Positions 1 to 11,219 of a DNA stretch of 64,000 nucleotides are shown piece by piece. The stretch is from Rhizodiscina lignyota. Taxonomy: Eukaryota; Ascomycota; Dothideomycetes; Aulographales; Rhizodiscinaceae. The translations under genes were made by a program, and so were the position numbers. Numbering within the stretch: the first letter of the stretch is position 1; the number at the start of each line of letters is the position of its first letter. The stretch spans positions 3,038,001 to 3,102,000 of the forward strand of contig ML978121.1 of assembly GCA_010015805.1 (NCBI GenBank). Reading direction: 5' to 3'. Under the pieces are notes generated by a model that did no database searches, was not told the origin of the DNA, and was given only the letters and a program-made list of their open reading frames with translations.

Positions 1-240
1 GCGTATGAAATTACAGTACAAACTGATGTGGATGCGAGATTTGAATGCCTCGTCAATAGTGCCAACGCGATTGGTCGTCAGGAAGAGAATACCAGAGTAA
101 TATTCCAACATTCGCAAAAGGACTGACACCATGGCGTTACGCTTGAGGTCTTCGTTATTTCTCTTCAGGGGGAACACCTTGGTTTTATCGAGGAGAAGCA
201 GCTATATTGAGCTTTGCTTTTCCATTTTGCTAGCAATCTA
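1..240 (-). pseudogene. Decayed AAA+ ATPase fragment, running off the left edge
   Basis: On the minus strand one frame reads LLLLDKTKVFPLKRNNEDL followed by RNAMVSVLLRMLEYYSGILF and LTTNRVGTIDEAFKSRIHIS. This matches the Walker B to sensor-1/arginine-finger stretch of the fungal AAA+ ATPases whose usual text is LLLDEADVF...LEYYxGILFLTTNR. The Walker B acidic residues are lost (DEAD has become DKTK), and an in-frame TAG lies six residues before the Asp of DKTK. No Walker A region can be seen before the neighbouring RRM gene ends at 342. The changes are mostly G to A on the coding strand, as repeat-induced point mutation would leave. The gene continues beyond the window, so the rest cannot be judged. 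I call it a pseudogene remnant; an intron hiding the TAG is less likely. Confidence 0.7.
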
Positions 241-341
241 TTGAATGAAGTTGATACCTGGGATGCCTTGTGGCTGCCTTTCAACGAAGAACCACCATTT
301 GGCGCAGATCCTCCATGATGAAAGTGTTGCTGCCAGTCAAT

Positions 342-1767
342 TCACTTTGGGCGATAGTATTCGATAGTGATCCTGTTCCCCTCGAAAATAAGACCATCAA
401 GTTGATCAATGGCAGCCTGTGCCTCAGCCTCCGATGCAAGGGACACGAATGCAATCAGCCTCCGAGAGTAGAATGATGTTTTCATCTCAACCTGTCTGAC
501 GGTGAAGTTCTTGAAAAGTCTGTGCACTCTGTCTTGGTACACTGTCTCTGGGGTAACACCCATCCCTCCGGCCATGGAGACTCCGCGAACGAAAAGACGC
601 GACGTCGGAGCGGGGTAGGCCGACCCTTTTGTAGTTCGGCCTGAAGACAATGGCTCTAAAATAAATTATTAGTAGATCATAAAGATATGTGAGTGAAAAC
701 TTGCCAGGTTTGCGCGAATCGATATCAAGTTTGATGCGTCGCGCTTCCGGTTCCCTCTTGTCATCGTCGTCTCCCTCAGCATTGATGTCCAAGTTGGAAC
801 GCTTGAAGTACTGTATGTGACTCGTGCGGGCAGCGTCACCGGAGTGCACTGACAGCGCTGGGGTCGCTGGGGTCGCTGGGGTCGCCCGTGACAGTGTGGA
901 AGGATTGGAAGGAAGGAGTGACCACATTAACTCTTCCACCCTATCCCACACCATCCATTCTGCCATTGAACTGGCAAGCAATTCAAGCTTTCCGTTCTCC
1001 TTTACCTTTACCAGAGATGGCAACGCAATTTCGAGCCGTGTGGCACCGAATTCTTCAATTATCTGTCGATAGATTCCCTCTGGGGTGGACCGTGCATCGC
1101 TTGAGGAGATCTTTCCAACATGCTCAAGATGAGGTACCAAAGCTGAGGGGTGCTGACCGACTAGGTGTTGTACCTGGTCTATTATGCGGCTTCTCGAACG
1201 AAGAATGTCGCGACGATCCGGGATGGAGTCAAGCGTTCTTATGTCGGCAGCAGTGATGAGGGTATTACGAACGTCCATCGCATGTTTCAGATGGAGAAGG
1301 ACATCCCCGGAACAGTCTTGGGTTGCGGCATCAGATAATTGCTGAGGAGAACCTTCCGTAGATTGAAATCGAACACTTGTGCCGTCATCACCGTTTTGCA
1401 GAGAGTCGTTGGTCACTGACAGAGCCAGACTGCCTGCCCGCTGGATGTTTTCGACAGCGAAATTCTGTTCAGGGGAAGCTCGGCTGATAATATCTTCCTG
1501 ATCGGATTCCGTGGCAGTGTTTGTGATTGAAGTCTGACGGTCATCTTTGTCGCGCATGTTAGATGTTCGGAGTTGTACTGGAGTACCGGTACCCCTACCA
1601 TTGGTAGTCAGGCCAGTACCGAATAGATCCCTTAGAGCTTTCTGAAAGTCGGATGACTCTAAGCTCGCGTGAAATACAGCTCGCAGTCTGTTCTGGAGAC
1701 CTCGAAAGTGTCCATCCTCCTCTTCCAGTTCGACCGCCTTTGCAAGAGCCGATTGAAGGACATCCAT
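342..1767 (-). CDS. RRM-like nucleic-acid-binding protein (paralogue A)
   Basis: Exons on the minus strand are 1767-705 and 655-342. The intron 656-704 is of the GC-AG type (donor GCAAGT, branch site TACTAAT). The C-terminal exon carries an RRM-like fold: a first strand LFVRGVSM, a strand RLIAFVSLAS (RNP1-like) and the ending GNRITIEYYRPK. The N-terminal ~45 residues (MDVLQSALAKAV...LRAVFHASLES...LRDLFG) are shared with the next gene. I chose the second ATG (1767) over the one at 1821 because it aligns with the start of that paralogue. The middle is low-complexity Ser/Thr, including a TPA repeat. The role is probably RNA or single-stranded nucleic-acid binding; no specific pathway is recognised. 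Confidence 0.7.
856..885. repeat. 9-bp tandem repeat coding for Thr-Pro-Ala
   Basis: About 3.3 copies of a 9-bp unit (GGGGTCGCT on the + strand) lie inside the RRM-like gene. They encode Thr-Pro-Ala triplets on the minus strand. The period is a multiple of three, so copy-number change would keep the frame. Confidence 0.85.
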
Positions 1768-2620
1768 CACCGGCGGACCTGACCAGTGTTCACTGTTTGT
1801 TAGGAAGGATGTGTGTATCAAAACTGTGGTAGTGGAGACATCAAGCAGACTGGTGCAACAAATCTCCGGTCACTCTAGGTTTTGCATTGTGTTGAGTGCA
1901 GCTGCCTGTTGTGATGTGTCTCGATGGACGCCCTTTCCATTCCATTTCGGAAGGCCAGCACGGCGGCGCGGGCTCCATTGTAGGCTGTCAATCAATTGTG
2001 TGATGAGAGATTATATACGATTTAAAAAGGAAGACCTTTCAGTTTTATCTTCGATATCCCTGTAGCTGGATTGCTTTCTATATGGTCATGGCATATGATT
2101 CCACGTTAGTGTTTGAAGGGTTCATAAGAAGTGGGCTACGGTGGCTACCCATGATCCTAGCACATTGGTACGGAGCACCCGCTTGTATGGCTTAAGCTTG
2201 TTAACTACCACGATATGAAACCAACAGAATTCTTTCTATATTTTAATTGATTACTTCATGGTCGAATTGGATTGCCCCTTATAAGTACTTACGAAAATTG
2301 CGTTCGATCACGTCCGGAATCCACTCGTTAAACCGACACTGACTTGGAGAGGACTTTGAGTTTGGCATAAGGTGCCCATTAAACACAAAATATAAAGGGT
2401 GATAAGGCACAGCAAAACCAAAATACGAGAGCTATGGAGGAGAGCCCGCATGCATGAGGAGATTTGGATGGATTATGCGCAGAGTCCATTCATCACGCTT
2501 GTACGGAGCTGCAAAAATATATGTATTTTTCTGAGTAACGCCTATTTACAGTAAAGTGCACTTCATCCGTATATCCTCCATCCCTCTCCACGAAGGTATT
2601 GGAGTCCTTCATCGTCTGAA
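1768..2620. other. Intergenic, no gene seen (853 bp)
   Basis: This is AT-richer sequence between the two RRM-like paralogues. It should hold the promoter of the gene ending at 342 and the 3' flank of the next. The short open frames here show no family motif. Confidence 0.6.
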
Positions 2621-3418
2621 CTATGCCGATTTGTTACGCGCAGTTTTACTCGCCCAGAAGGAAACATCAATCTCCTGGCCCTCTACCTCCACCCCATCCA
2701 TCGCCCACCTCGCACCCCTCGCCTCCGCGATTGTGGCAAAATGCACCTTCGCACCGACGATATTCCTCCGCTGCTCCCAGAACACCTCCACCTTCCGCAC
2801 CTCCCACCGATCGAAGAGCTTCTTGCAAATCAGGTGCTGCAGGTCGCGGTCCGACATTCTGTGCGGGAGCTCGCGCACGGCGAGGCAGGCTGACGGCGAG
2901 TTGTCGGTCGGTTTGCGTCGCTTGGGCGGCGGTTGGCGGCTGGTGAAAGGGTTTGCGCGCTTCCAGCTGGGGAGCTCGATGTAGGTACGTGTTGCTGCAG
3001 ATGGGTTTGATGCCCGCAAGTTCGCGGTCGAAGCGTGTGTGGCCGATGACATAGCCGTTCCACTCTTTATGCCAGCACCAGAAAGTTGTTGTGGCAAGCC
3101 AGTGAGGGGGGTACCCTCAGCAGTCGTGTGAGGGACTGAAGGAGGTCTGCCCACCCTGCTATTGGGGTGACCCTCGTGGTCGTTGGCGCTTTGTGGTGTG
3201 AGAGCTCCTGCCTGCCCAGCTTCGGTGCCGGACACGTCGGCGGATCGCTCGTTTGACCAGTCGTTGAACAGGCCCCTAAGCGAGATGCGGAACTCTTCAT
3301 CCTCGAGAGCAGCGCAGAATACCGAGCGTACTTTGTCCTCCAGGTCCTTGGAAAATGTGCTTCTATTCTGATCCTGGACCCTTCGAGCCTCCGAGAGGGC
3401 GGTGTTGAGGCGATTCAT
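2621..3418 (-). CDS. RRM-like nucleic-acid-binding protein (paralogue B)
   Basis: A single-exon, 265-residue protein. Its N-terminus (MNRLNTALSEARRV...KVRSVFCAALEDEEFRISLRGLF) aligns with that of the gene at 342-1767. Its C-terminus is an RRM-like domain (~residues 170-255): SACLAVRELP, then RNIVGAKVHFATIAEA as the RNP1-like strand, then GQEIDVSFW. The middle is Ser/Thr/Ala-rich with a basic PPPKRRKP patch that could be a nuclear localisation signal. The two genes lie head-to-tail on the same strand and look like an old tandem duplication in which this copy has no intron. Nucleic-acid binding is inferred from the fold only. Confidence 0.7.
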   Translation of the reverse strand: MNRLNTALSEARRVQDQNRSTFSKDLEDKVRSVFCAALEDEEFRISLRGLFNDWSNERSADVSGTEAGQAGALTPQSANDHEGHPNSRVGRPPSVPHTTAEGTPLTGLPQQLSGAGIKSGTAMSSATHASTANLRASNPSAATRTYIELPSWKRANPFTSRQPPPKRRKPTDNSPSACLAVRELPHRMSDRDLQHLICKKLFDRWEVRKVEVFWEQRRNIVGAKVHFATIAEARGARWAMDGVEVEGQEIDVSFWASKTARNKSA

Positions 3419-4590
3419 TGCGACGATGAGGTTGAGGTGTTTGGTTTACCTTGGTCAGCAGGGAAGCAGTAGAAAGGTAGAAGAGGCAAACGTGATTTGG
3501 AAAGTCAAATGTAGCGAGAAGCTAGCTTGAACGTGTTGCAAATGCTCTGGTGGCTCTGCGGTGAGGAAAAAAGAACGAGAAAGGAGACAGGTAAGAGAGA
3601 AGATATAGTGCGCGCCATGTGTTGTAGGTGTGGCGTGTTGACCAAGTTCTGCGAATTGTGACTTAGCCTGCAGATCACCGTGCATGCTGTGTCTATGAGA
3701 GTTTCAGGTGATGGAGTGTTGGTATCCTCAACTCTTGGTGCTGAAGTCACGAAATAGCGCTGAGCACAAAAACACAAAAAGGGATTCTGATGATTGTCAG
3801 GTACACTGAGGACTTTTTTCGAATATGCCTCCCTCGGCTGTACTACCCCGTCGATGTGATGCAGCACGCCTATGTCTTCTGAATTAGTCCCCAGGAGAAG
3901 AGTCCTTCAGCTTCGCACGTCGCAAGTTGAAAGCAAATTGGTAATCCATCCGCTTTTCGCACAAAGCTGTGTCCTCAATCTCACCACTGCCCTTTCCCCT
4001 CGCCCCCTTTTGTTATCCCCTGTGCACTTGCAAAAGGGACAACTGCCCTCAGATATACTCCTTACCATATGCCCATCCACCATTATGCAGAATGCCGCCG
4101 CGATACGCAGGACAAGAAAATGAGTGAAAAATCATCGTGACGTCGTCGGATAGCCGATGCGAATATTTGGATCTCTCTAAGTCGGTTTAGAAGGTGTGGT
4201 GTGCGGCCGTCTTCTTCATCGTCGTGTCGTCGGTCTTCATGTCGGTCAGGTTAAGTATGTAATGTGTATGATGTCTTCGTTCGCTTCGTGCTCCCTCGCG
4301 GGTTTTTGTAGAGTCTTCGAGTTTCGTGGTCGCTGGTCGTGGTGTTGAGGTCGCCGCCAAAATGTGTCAAGGTCTCGCTCGCATCGCTAAATGGCTATCC
4401 GGAAAAGTGTGGTCGAAAAGCAATTTTGATCGAAGTGGAGAGAAGTCGCAGACGGAAAGCATCAACAGCAGGATTATAAAAATGCTCGCTATAGCCCATG
4501 CTGACCCTTCGCTGATGCTGGTGAAACTCATATCCTCAAATCAAGTTCAACGCCGTCGTTACTCATGTGTTGTCCGTCGCAATCACTACC
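3419..4590. other. Intergenic, no gene seen (1.17 kb)
   Basis: This is the upstream flank of the RRM-like gene and the 3' flank of the otubain gene. It is G/T-rich on the + strand around 4190-4340, with a CRE-like TGACGTCG near 4137. Short open frames have no recognisable motif. Confidence 0.55.
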
Positions 4591-6965
4591 TCATGTAGAC
4601 GGCGCCGTGGATTTTCGTCTGGAGCGCTCGGTGGATACCTCGCTACCAGGAGTCCACTCCTCCGGCTGAAAGTCCGGGTTGTTAAAGTGAGCGGTGTTGA
4701 AGTGAGAATGCTTGAAGATATTCGTTTGGAAGCCATTGTCTCGCATGTTGGGACCACCGACCACAGTAGCCTCCCAACCGCTTTGATATTCCCAAATGCT
4801 CGGTCTAAAAGGTCCGCCGCCACGATCGAGAGCACCTATTTGCACGGCTGGGGCAACCACAGCTCCTGTGGGCGAGTGGTGCTGTTGGGGCATGGGAATC
4901 CCTGATACGAACATCTCCGCAGAGTTCGTCGGCGGTGGCGGGAGTGCCATGTAAGATGCAGATGTTGTGACTGGAGCAGGTGGAGCGTAATGCTGCTCTA
5001 CATGCGATGTGGCGATGCGCTGTACTGGCGCAGGCGGAGGTGGCTGAGACTGGATTGGCTGGTGCGCTGGCTGATAATCCCTTTGAATCAGCCCAGTAGC
5101 CTGTGGAACAAAGTCATAGCTCGAGCTTGCTGGATACAGTCCTGTTGGGGCTGGTGGAGAAGGCATCCAAAGGCTCTGCGTGCCAGAGATGCCTGGCGCA
5201 CTGATGCCGCTCATGCCAGGGATGATAGGCATAAGGCCCGCAAAGTCAATCTGCTGGTGAGGGGTTGCGTGCAGTCCCGTCGCAGGACCATCTTCGGTCG
5301 GAGAAGCGAGTGCCACAAAGACAGGTGCGTGTGGCGCGCCGTTAGGTGCCGATCCATTCATGGCATGGGAGACGATGGTGCTGGGAGGAGGAGTGTCCTC
5401 AAATGAATATAGTATGTCGTAGTGGCCAGGGCGATATAATAATCTCAGTGTGGGCGAATTTGGGAGTACCATTCCGGCATTGTCAGTCGGCTCCATGCGA
5501 TGCGGATACAATTCCGTGCCAGCAGAACGATCCAGGTACATCACCTCTAGGGCGAAGCCAGCTGGCTTCAGCAACACGTCGAATAATGCACTCAGGCCAA
5601 GGTGCTCAATTTCGCTCTGTGTCGCTTCGATGTTGCGAGAGACGTAGTCGTCGAAGTTTTGCCCTTGGATGAATGGCTCGTAGTCCTCACTGTGTGTCCG
5701 CATCCAAGCTCCGGTGAGGACCTTGCAAGGGCATTAGCAATCGGAATCTCATGGTATGCATTGCGTCGGGTAAGTACCTTGAGGTAAGTGATGATGTTCA
5801 TGGATCGCACAGTGTCGTTAAAGGCCGAGAGGAGTGCAGCACTGCTCTCCTCTACGGTCGCGCATGTCGGCAAAGTCCTCAGGAGATCGATGGCCTCGTC
5901 CTCCCAGTCCTCATAAATGTCCCTGCTGTGTCCCACTGCCTGCAGTAAATTCCCCAGAGAGCGGATGCGGGCTTGCTCTTCGAGGAACTTCTGTTTGTCG
6001 CCGAGACGGAGGAGGGTTTCGTAGTAGCAGAAGCCAATGGCTACATAGAACACGTCAGCACGGTGGCGCGCATGTGAAGCGATGAAAAGTTTTACCTCTC
6101 CATCCGCAGAAGCCATCGCCTTTGCAGGTTCGGTAATATGAGTATCGTTGCGGAATGGCCTGTCTCGAGGATGAGCTAGCGTTCCTTTCAAGTGATTTCA
6201 GATGGGATTATCGCGGCGTACAGCAGTCTTGGCCTGATACACAGGGTCTGCTCGAGCATACTCTGCTGTTATCGCGCTGGTCGGTATCCTCTCGCTCACC
6301 AAGGGGCCCTTTCACTCTCCCATTAGCACTCCGAGCCAATTCAGGTGTCCTAGCGAGGGAGGCTTCCGCGCCACGCTGTTCACGAGCGGTATACTCACAG
6401 ACACCTCCGGTACGTACTCGGCGCTCAGCTTCTGCAGCTGCGCCAGCTCCTCCTCGCTCGGGCCAAAGTCGGAAGCGCCCGCGCCATTGGCCGCCATTCT
6501 GTCGAACTCGCCCGGAGCAAAGGCGTGGTGGTCGCGATTTCGAAGGGGATTGTGCTGGAGAAGGTGTTGCTTGAAGGCGGGGGCGTTGAGTACTCTCGTG
6601 GCAGCAGCAATGCCGTGCTGGCGTGGGGGAGCAAGGAGCGCTGCTAATGCCTGCGATGCTGCGCTGGCGGGGCCGCTGCTCGAGTGGTGGTGTTGCTGAG
6701 GCACGAAGTTGGCGTTGGCGGCGGGAAGATCCGCGCTGCTGCCGCTAGCATTGGGTGGCCGGAGCGCCACGCCTCGCTGTTGGCCCAAGGGCTGCTGAGC
6801 CCTGAACGCCATCTGGGATGAATGGTAGCCATCGCCTAACGCGCTCGCTCTGCTGCTGCCGTGCCCATACCCTGCCGGCGATGCCAGCGGAGACTCGAAC
6901 TCGTAGCCATTGCCGGCGAATGGGAACGCCTGGTGCGGCGAGAGCAGCAGCGGAGGGCGACTCAT
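4591..6965 (-). CDS. Otubain-family deubiquitinase (peptidase C65), extended form
   Basis: Five exons on the minus strand: 6965-6399, 6308-6222, 6159-6096, 6040-5778 and 5721-4591. They give 703 residues with every phase closing. The otubain core spans about residues 175-430. It begins SEEELAQLQKLSAEYVPEVS and GPLVSERIP, then EYARADPVYQAKTA. Next come the catalytic box GDGFCGWRAIGFCYYE (Asp233, Cys236) and LTGAWMRTHSEDYEPFI, then VMYLDRS and the histidine box LLYRPGHYDILY (His427). Otubains remove ubiquitin and prefer Lys48 chains. Two oddities: the usual Asn of DGNC is Phe here, and the core is wrapped in ~170 N-terminal and ~270 C-terminal Pro/Gln/Ser-rich residues, against ~270 residues for a typical otubain. 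The start is the ATG before SRPPLLLSPHQ; an upstream in-frame ATG exists at 7097. Confidence 0.9.
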
Positions 6966-9199
6966 CACGCCCGGCGATTTTCTTGCGTGAGTTGCAAGTG
7001 CAGTAGTGAGGTGTCGGCGAGGGGCCCAGCAGAAGGCTTCGAGAAGAGCTGGTGGAATTATTTGTCGCGCAGCTACCTCACAACCCCCGGTACGCACGGC
7101 AGACCCGATTGCTCACGGGGTCAGCAAATGGGCTCGATCTGATGACAGCCTGTACTCCTGTGCTCGCCGAAGACCTGGCCTGCGTTGTTTGGTCGCAACG
7201 CTTGGGCGAGGATGAGAGGTGATGTGAGCCAGGGGTCGTGGGTGGATCGAAGATGGTACGATTGTGTGCAAGCAAAGACAAGCAAGCCGCCCACTAGCAC
7301 ATTCCACGGCAGCAAACGATGCCCTTTAACAAGGCGAACTTAAGGATCACAGAAGCCGGACGACGAAGCAGAAGGGAAGAGAAGAGGACATAAGTTCGAT
7401 GAGGGGCAGCTGTCCGCTTTTGATCTGTCCTTCGACTCTCAGCAGCTTTAGTTACATGCAACAGCAGGCCTACAGATCGAGCAGACGCTCAGATCCAGCG
7501 GACGGACAAATACGGCAGTCGAGGCAAGCTGAACCTGCCTAGGTACGCTCCACGGCCAGCCATGATCCGCCCTGTGCGATTCTCTGCCCTCTGCTTGTCC
7601 GGTGTCACAGCGCTGGCGAGGGGTGGAGTAGCGCTCTCCTTTGTGTCTCCAGCACCAGCCAGGAACACAATGCTCTCACAATGGCCGTGAAAGCGGATCG
7701 GAAAGATCAAGTGCGGAGGCCTACAGTGAGCGCGTCGCTGACGCCCCATGACTCGAGGATTTGCGCTCTTCGTCTCATGTGAGCCGTGGGGTGAAGATGC
7801 CTTACTCCGCGCACTCTGGGGACGGATGAGCAAACTGAACGGCAGCCGCGCGGAGGCGTTTGCGCGTGTGATCGGACTTGGTGATCTTCATGATGCATTC
7901 AATGTGCCTTCCGTTACACATGATACTGCATCGAAGAGATCGTATCTTGGTTAAGGAACTATTGTTCAGCGTCCCGGTGCCCGACCAGAGACAGGCCCGG
8001 ATTACACGCGCCTTGTCCGGGCAGCAGAACTTGAGAGCACGGTGTTTGTGTCTGCAGCGCCGAGTGTGGCACAAAAGGAGCAGGATGTAGGCGTGAGAGG
8101 TAGGGTTACGGCGTGCGGTAGTGTGTGTGCATGTCTCTCGGTGCCAATGAAACATCGTGAATCGGAACATAGCACAGCAGTGAGGGCCAAGGAGCCTGGG
8201 AACGAACAGAGTTGGGCTTGTCCGCCGGCTGCAACAGCCTCAAGCTGCATATAGTAGATGGTGGGAATGCAGGAAGAGAATCGACGAGATTTGGAGCAGT
8301 TCGTGGATATGCAAGCCTCAACGCCTAGCGAACCGTCCATGTTCGTCATGCGTGATCGATTATCGATACGATAGCTCTCATGACCTCCGTCTGCATCTGG
8401 TCGCAGCGCCGCCTTTAGCGCACAAAGTGGTTGGACGAAACGGCATGGCTTACCGTTGCGCTGGAGCTTGCAGCAAGCGAAAGTTGAGACAGGGAGGTTG
8501 GTAGGAAGAAAGAGATTGATTCGGTGCGGCTTGATGAAGCTGCAGGATTGCGACTTTGAGAAGGTGGCTTGCCGCCATTGTTACACAGATTGACAAGGCT
8601 GGCGGAACGCTGCAAAATCACGAGAGGGGTTGTGTGGGAGGGAGGCAAGCGGAGCACAGGCAGCAAATGTGTGGAAGAGTTCCTCACACCAACAACTGAC
8701 AATTATCGATGCGCGTTGGAAGGTGGGTAGATGGATTGTGGCTGAAGTCGAATTGCAAAGGGACTGCGACGAAGTTCAGCTTGAGTATTGGAAACTTTTG
8801 CATCGGCATCGCTCCGGCCCATGCTGAAGATGTACGACCCGCGATAACATGCCGCAACCTGCCGAACAATGATCCTCATCGTGTTGGACAAGATCTGAAA
8901 CCAAATCTGCTTCGTCCATCCACCCGAGTATAATGGTCAGCCCGATCATGCAAGTGATACCAACTGCTGGAAGCGGATATCCATTATAGTCCGTGAACCG
9001 CCCCAACAGCCTTTATATCGAATAACTTCCTGCACCGACCACTGTAACATGCTCTCATGGTGCAACTCGCTCTCCGAGGTCCTCTTTCCACATGAGTTTG
9101 ATGAGCTCGCGGACGCGCTGCCCGGAACCCTATAGTCTCAAGATGGGCTGCGAACTACCAACCGCCAGTCAGTGCAACGTCCAAAATTGATGATGCACA
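6966..9199. other. Long gene-free stretch (2.2 kb)
   Basis: It lies between the start of the otubain gene and the end of the CSN2 gene. It must hold the otubain promoter and leader. Several short open frames exist on both strands, but none has a domain, conserved motif or convincing splice partners. Confidence 0.55.
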
Positions 9200-10737
9200 T
9201 CACTTAAGCGACGGCTTCCCCGGGAGCCCTCTCTTCTGTCCTCCACGACTCTTGGGACCGCGGTCGCCACCATTCATCGACCCAAGGTCGGACAGCCCTC
9301 TGTTCAGCGCCCACTCACCGATAGCCATCTGAGACGCACTTTGCCCCGAGTCCGCGCCATCGTTCAAGACACTTGGCCACAGGCTCCCAACAGCGTTACT
9401 CCAATCCCTCATGGCGCTCGTCCTCTCGCTGTCAGCGTTGTTCTCGATCTCAACAGTGCCAGCCTCCTGGTTAATCTTGCCACGCAGCTTGTCCCCGACG
9501 ATCAAGTAGCCGAGGATGTCTTGGACCTCCACCAGACTAATGTCAAGCTGCTTGCAGATGAACCGCATCGAGAATCGGGTGTACGGGGCGACTAGCTTAA
9601 GGACCGCTTTCGTCCGCATGTTCCGAGTCACTTCGTCAATGTTCTCGGCAATGAACTGGTCAGCGAGAAGATCCTTGTTAGATTGAAGCACCTTCTCATA
9701 GCCGTGAATGTCGTCTCGCTGGTAGGCGTCGACAAGATCGGTCATGGCCGCTATGCGAGGGTCGTTCTTGTACGGCTTGGTCTCCGGAGACTCAAAGGGG
9801 TTGATATCGGAGCCCATGAGCATAGTTGTGAGCACAAGGTACTTGAGCACCTGAATGCGCTGCAATGATCCAGCTTCGTCGTAGTTGCGGAAGCTCTCGA
9901 AGAAGTCGCTCTGAGCTTCCTTCCAGCTCTCCTCACTCATATGCATCTTGCCGCCACACTCTCGGATGATGCCCATGATCTTGGGGTGAGGGACAGCAGA
10001 TTTGACTCTCAGCGCTCGCTGGTATAGCGCCTTCAGTCTCTTGCTGTTCCTCGTCTCCGCATACATGAGAATTTCCAGTGAATAGACTTCTAGCGCGTAT
10101 GTGCCTTTGCTCGGATCATCGGTGCCATCGTCCTTCTGACATGCTTTGTGCAGTTCTTGAAGCTTATCGGCAAGTTGTCGATATTCCTTCCTATCCAACC
10201 ACAACCTCGCCAGCTTGATGTTCGTCTTCAGCCATAACCGCTCGTTGTTGGTGCTCTGGAACGACTCGAGAGTCAGAGAATAGAACTTCTCCATGCACTG
10301 GTGGGCCTCCTCGTCCTCCGCGTGTTTTTCGATAAAGTCCAGCATGTTGTTGATTGACTTCTCGGAGTAGTTGCGGGTTACGGCGGACTTAACGTAGGTG
10401 AGGAGCGTCTGGTAATGTTCGATGGCTTTTGAGTATCGCTTGAGCTTAAACTCCAATTTTATGGCCTGTTTTAGGCCTTTGAAGCCCCAGTCGCCCTTTT
10501 CTGGCTCTAGGTCTGGTACACCGAGGAATTCATCGATTGCTTCCTCTGGATTGTCGGCTTTCATCTGCTTCGCGTTGTAGTATTTGTTCTCGATGTCGAC
10601 ATCCCCACCCTGCTCCTCATCGTCGTCCTCGTACTCGAAATCATAGCTAGAACACTATCAGATCTTTAACGCAATGTACTCACTTTCACTTACTCCTCCT
10701 CGCCGGAGTCTTGCATAAAATCATCGTCGTCCGACAT
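9200..10737 (-). CDS. csn2: COP9 signalosome subunit 2 (PCI-domain protein)
   Basis: Exons 10737-10694 and 10646-9200 give 496 residues, separated by a 47-bp intron (donor GTAAGT). The acidic N-terminus MSDDDDFMQDSGEEDYDFEY is characteristic of CSN2. It is followed by TPR-like helices (DWGFKGLKQAIKLEFKLKRY, EHYQTLLTYVKSAVTRNYSE) and a C-terminal PCI domain (FSMRFICKQLDISLVEVQDI, then GYLIVGDKLRGKINQEAG). CSN2 is a scaffold subunit of the COP9 signalosome, which removes Nedd8 from cullins. In filamentous fungi this complex links light response and development to protein turnover. The gene diverges from cwc25 over a 482-bp shared promoter. Confidence 0.96.
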
Positions 10738-11219
10738 CGTGGGTAGGTAGAGAGTGTGTTAGGTTGGGCAAGGAATCAGTTGGAGAGGAAGGAGGTGGAA
10801 AAGTCAAGCTTTTATATATCTGCGACTGGTGTGGTGGGGAGATTTGAAGTTGTTGTGAAGCTCCAGGTGTAGTGCCCGCGTTCGGTGAATGGATAGCGTC
10901 TAAGCCTTATCGGTTGAACCCCGGCAAATCCAGGCTGCCGCTGCCAAGACTCTCGCGTGCCAGCCCAGGGATGCCAGCAATTCCGCCACCCTAAAAGCCG
11001 GCCAGGCCTTCATGTTTTCAACAACTTTCAACCAACCGTCAACAATTACGCTCTGACCGAGTGACACTGATATTACGACCCCGTCCTTCTGCTATATCTG
11101 AACGCCACACAGACTGCACTACCTACGCTTCTTATCACCCCGCGAGAGGACGGCACAACTGCCGATCCACAAATCAGTTTGAATCTTCCACCCGTCGACG
11201 ACCACGATAGACAGCAACA
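10738..11219. promoter_or_regulatory. Bidirectional promoter csn2 / cwc25
   Basis: The 482 bp between two outward-facing start codons contain no open frame of note. The region must serve both genes. Only the TATA-like box on the csn2 side was noted. Confidence 0.6.
10810..10818 (-). promoter_or_regulatory. Candidate TATA box of csn2
   Basis: TATATAAAA on the minus strand, about 73 bp before the csn2 ATG, in the promoter shared with cwc25. Assigned by sequence and position only. Confidence 0.45.

Noticed and set aside
6966-9199. Hidden gene in the 2.2-kb gap upstream of the otubain gene
   Set aside because: Open frames on both strands were read, but none shows family motifs or consistent splice joins. 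It may hold leader exons or a non-coding RNA that sequence alone cannot show.
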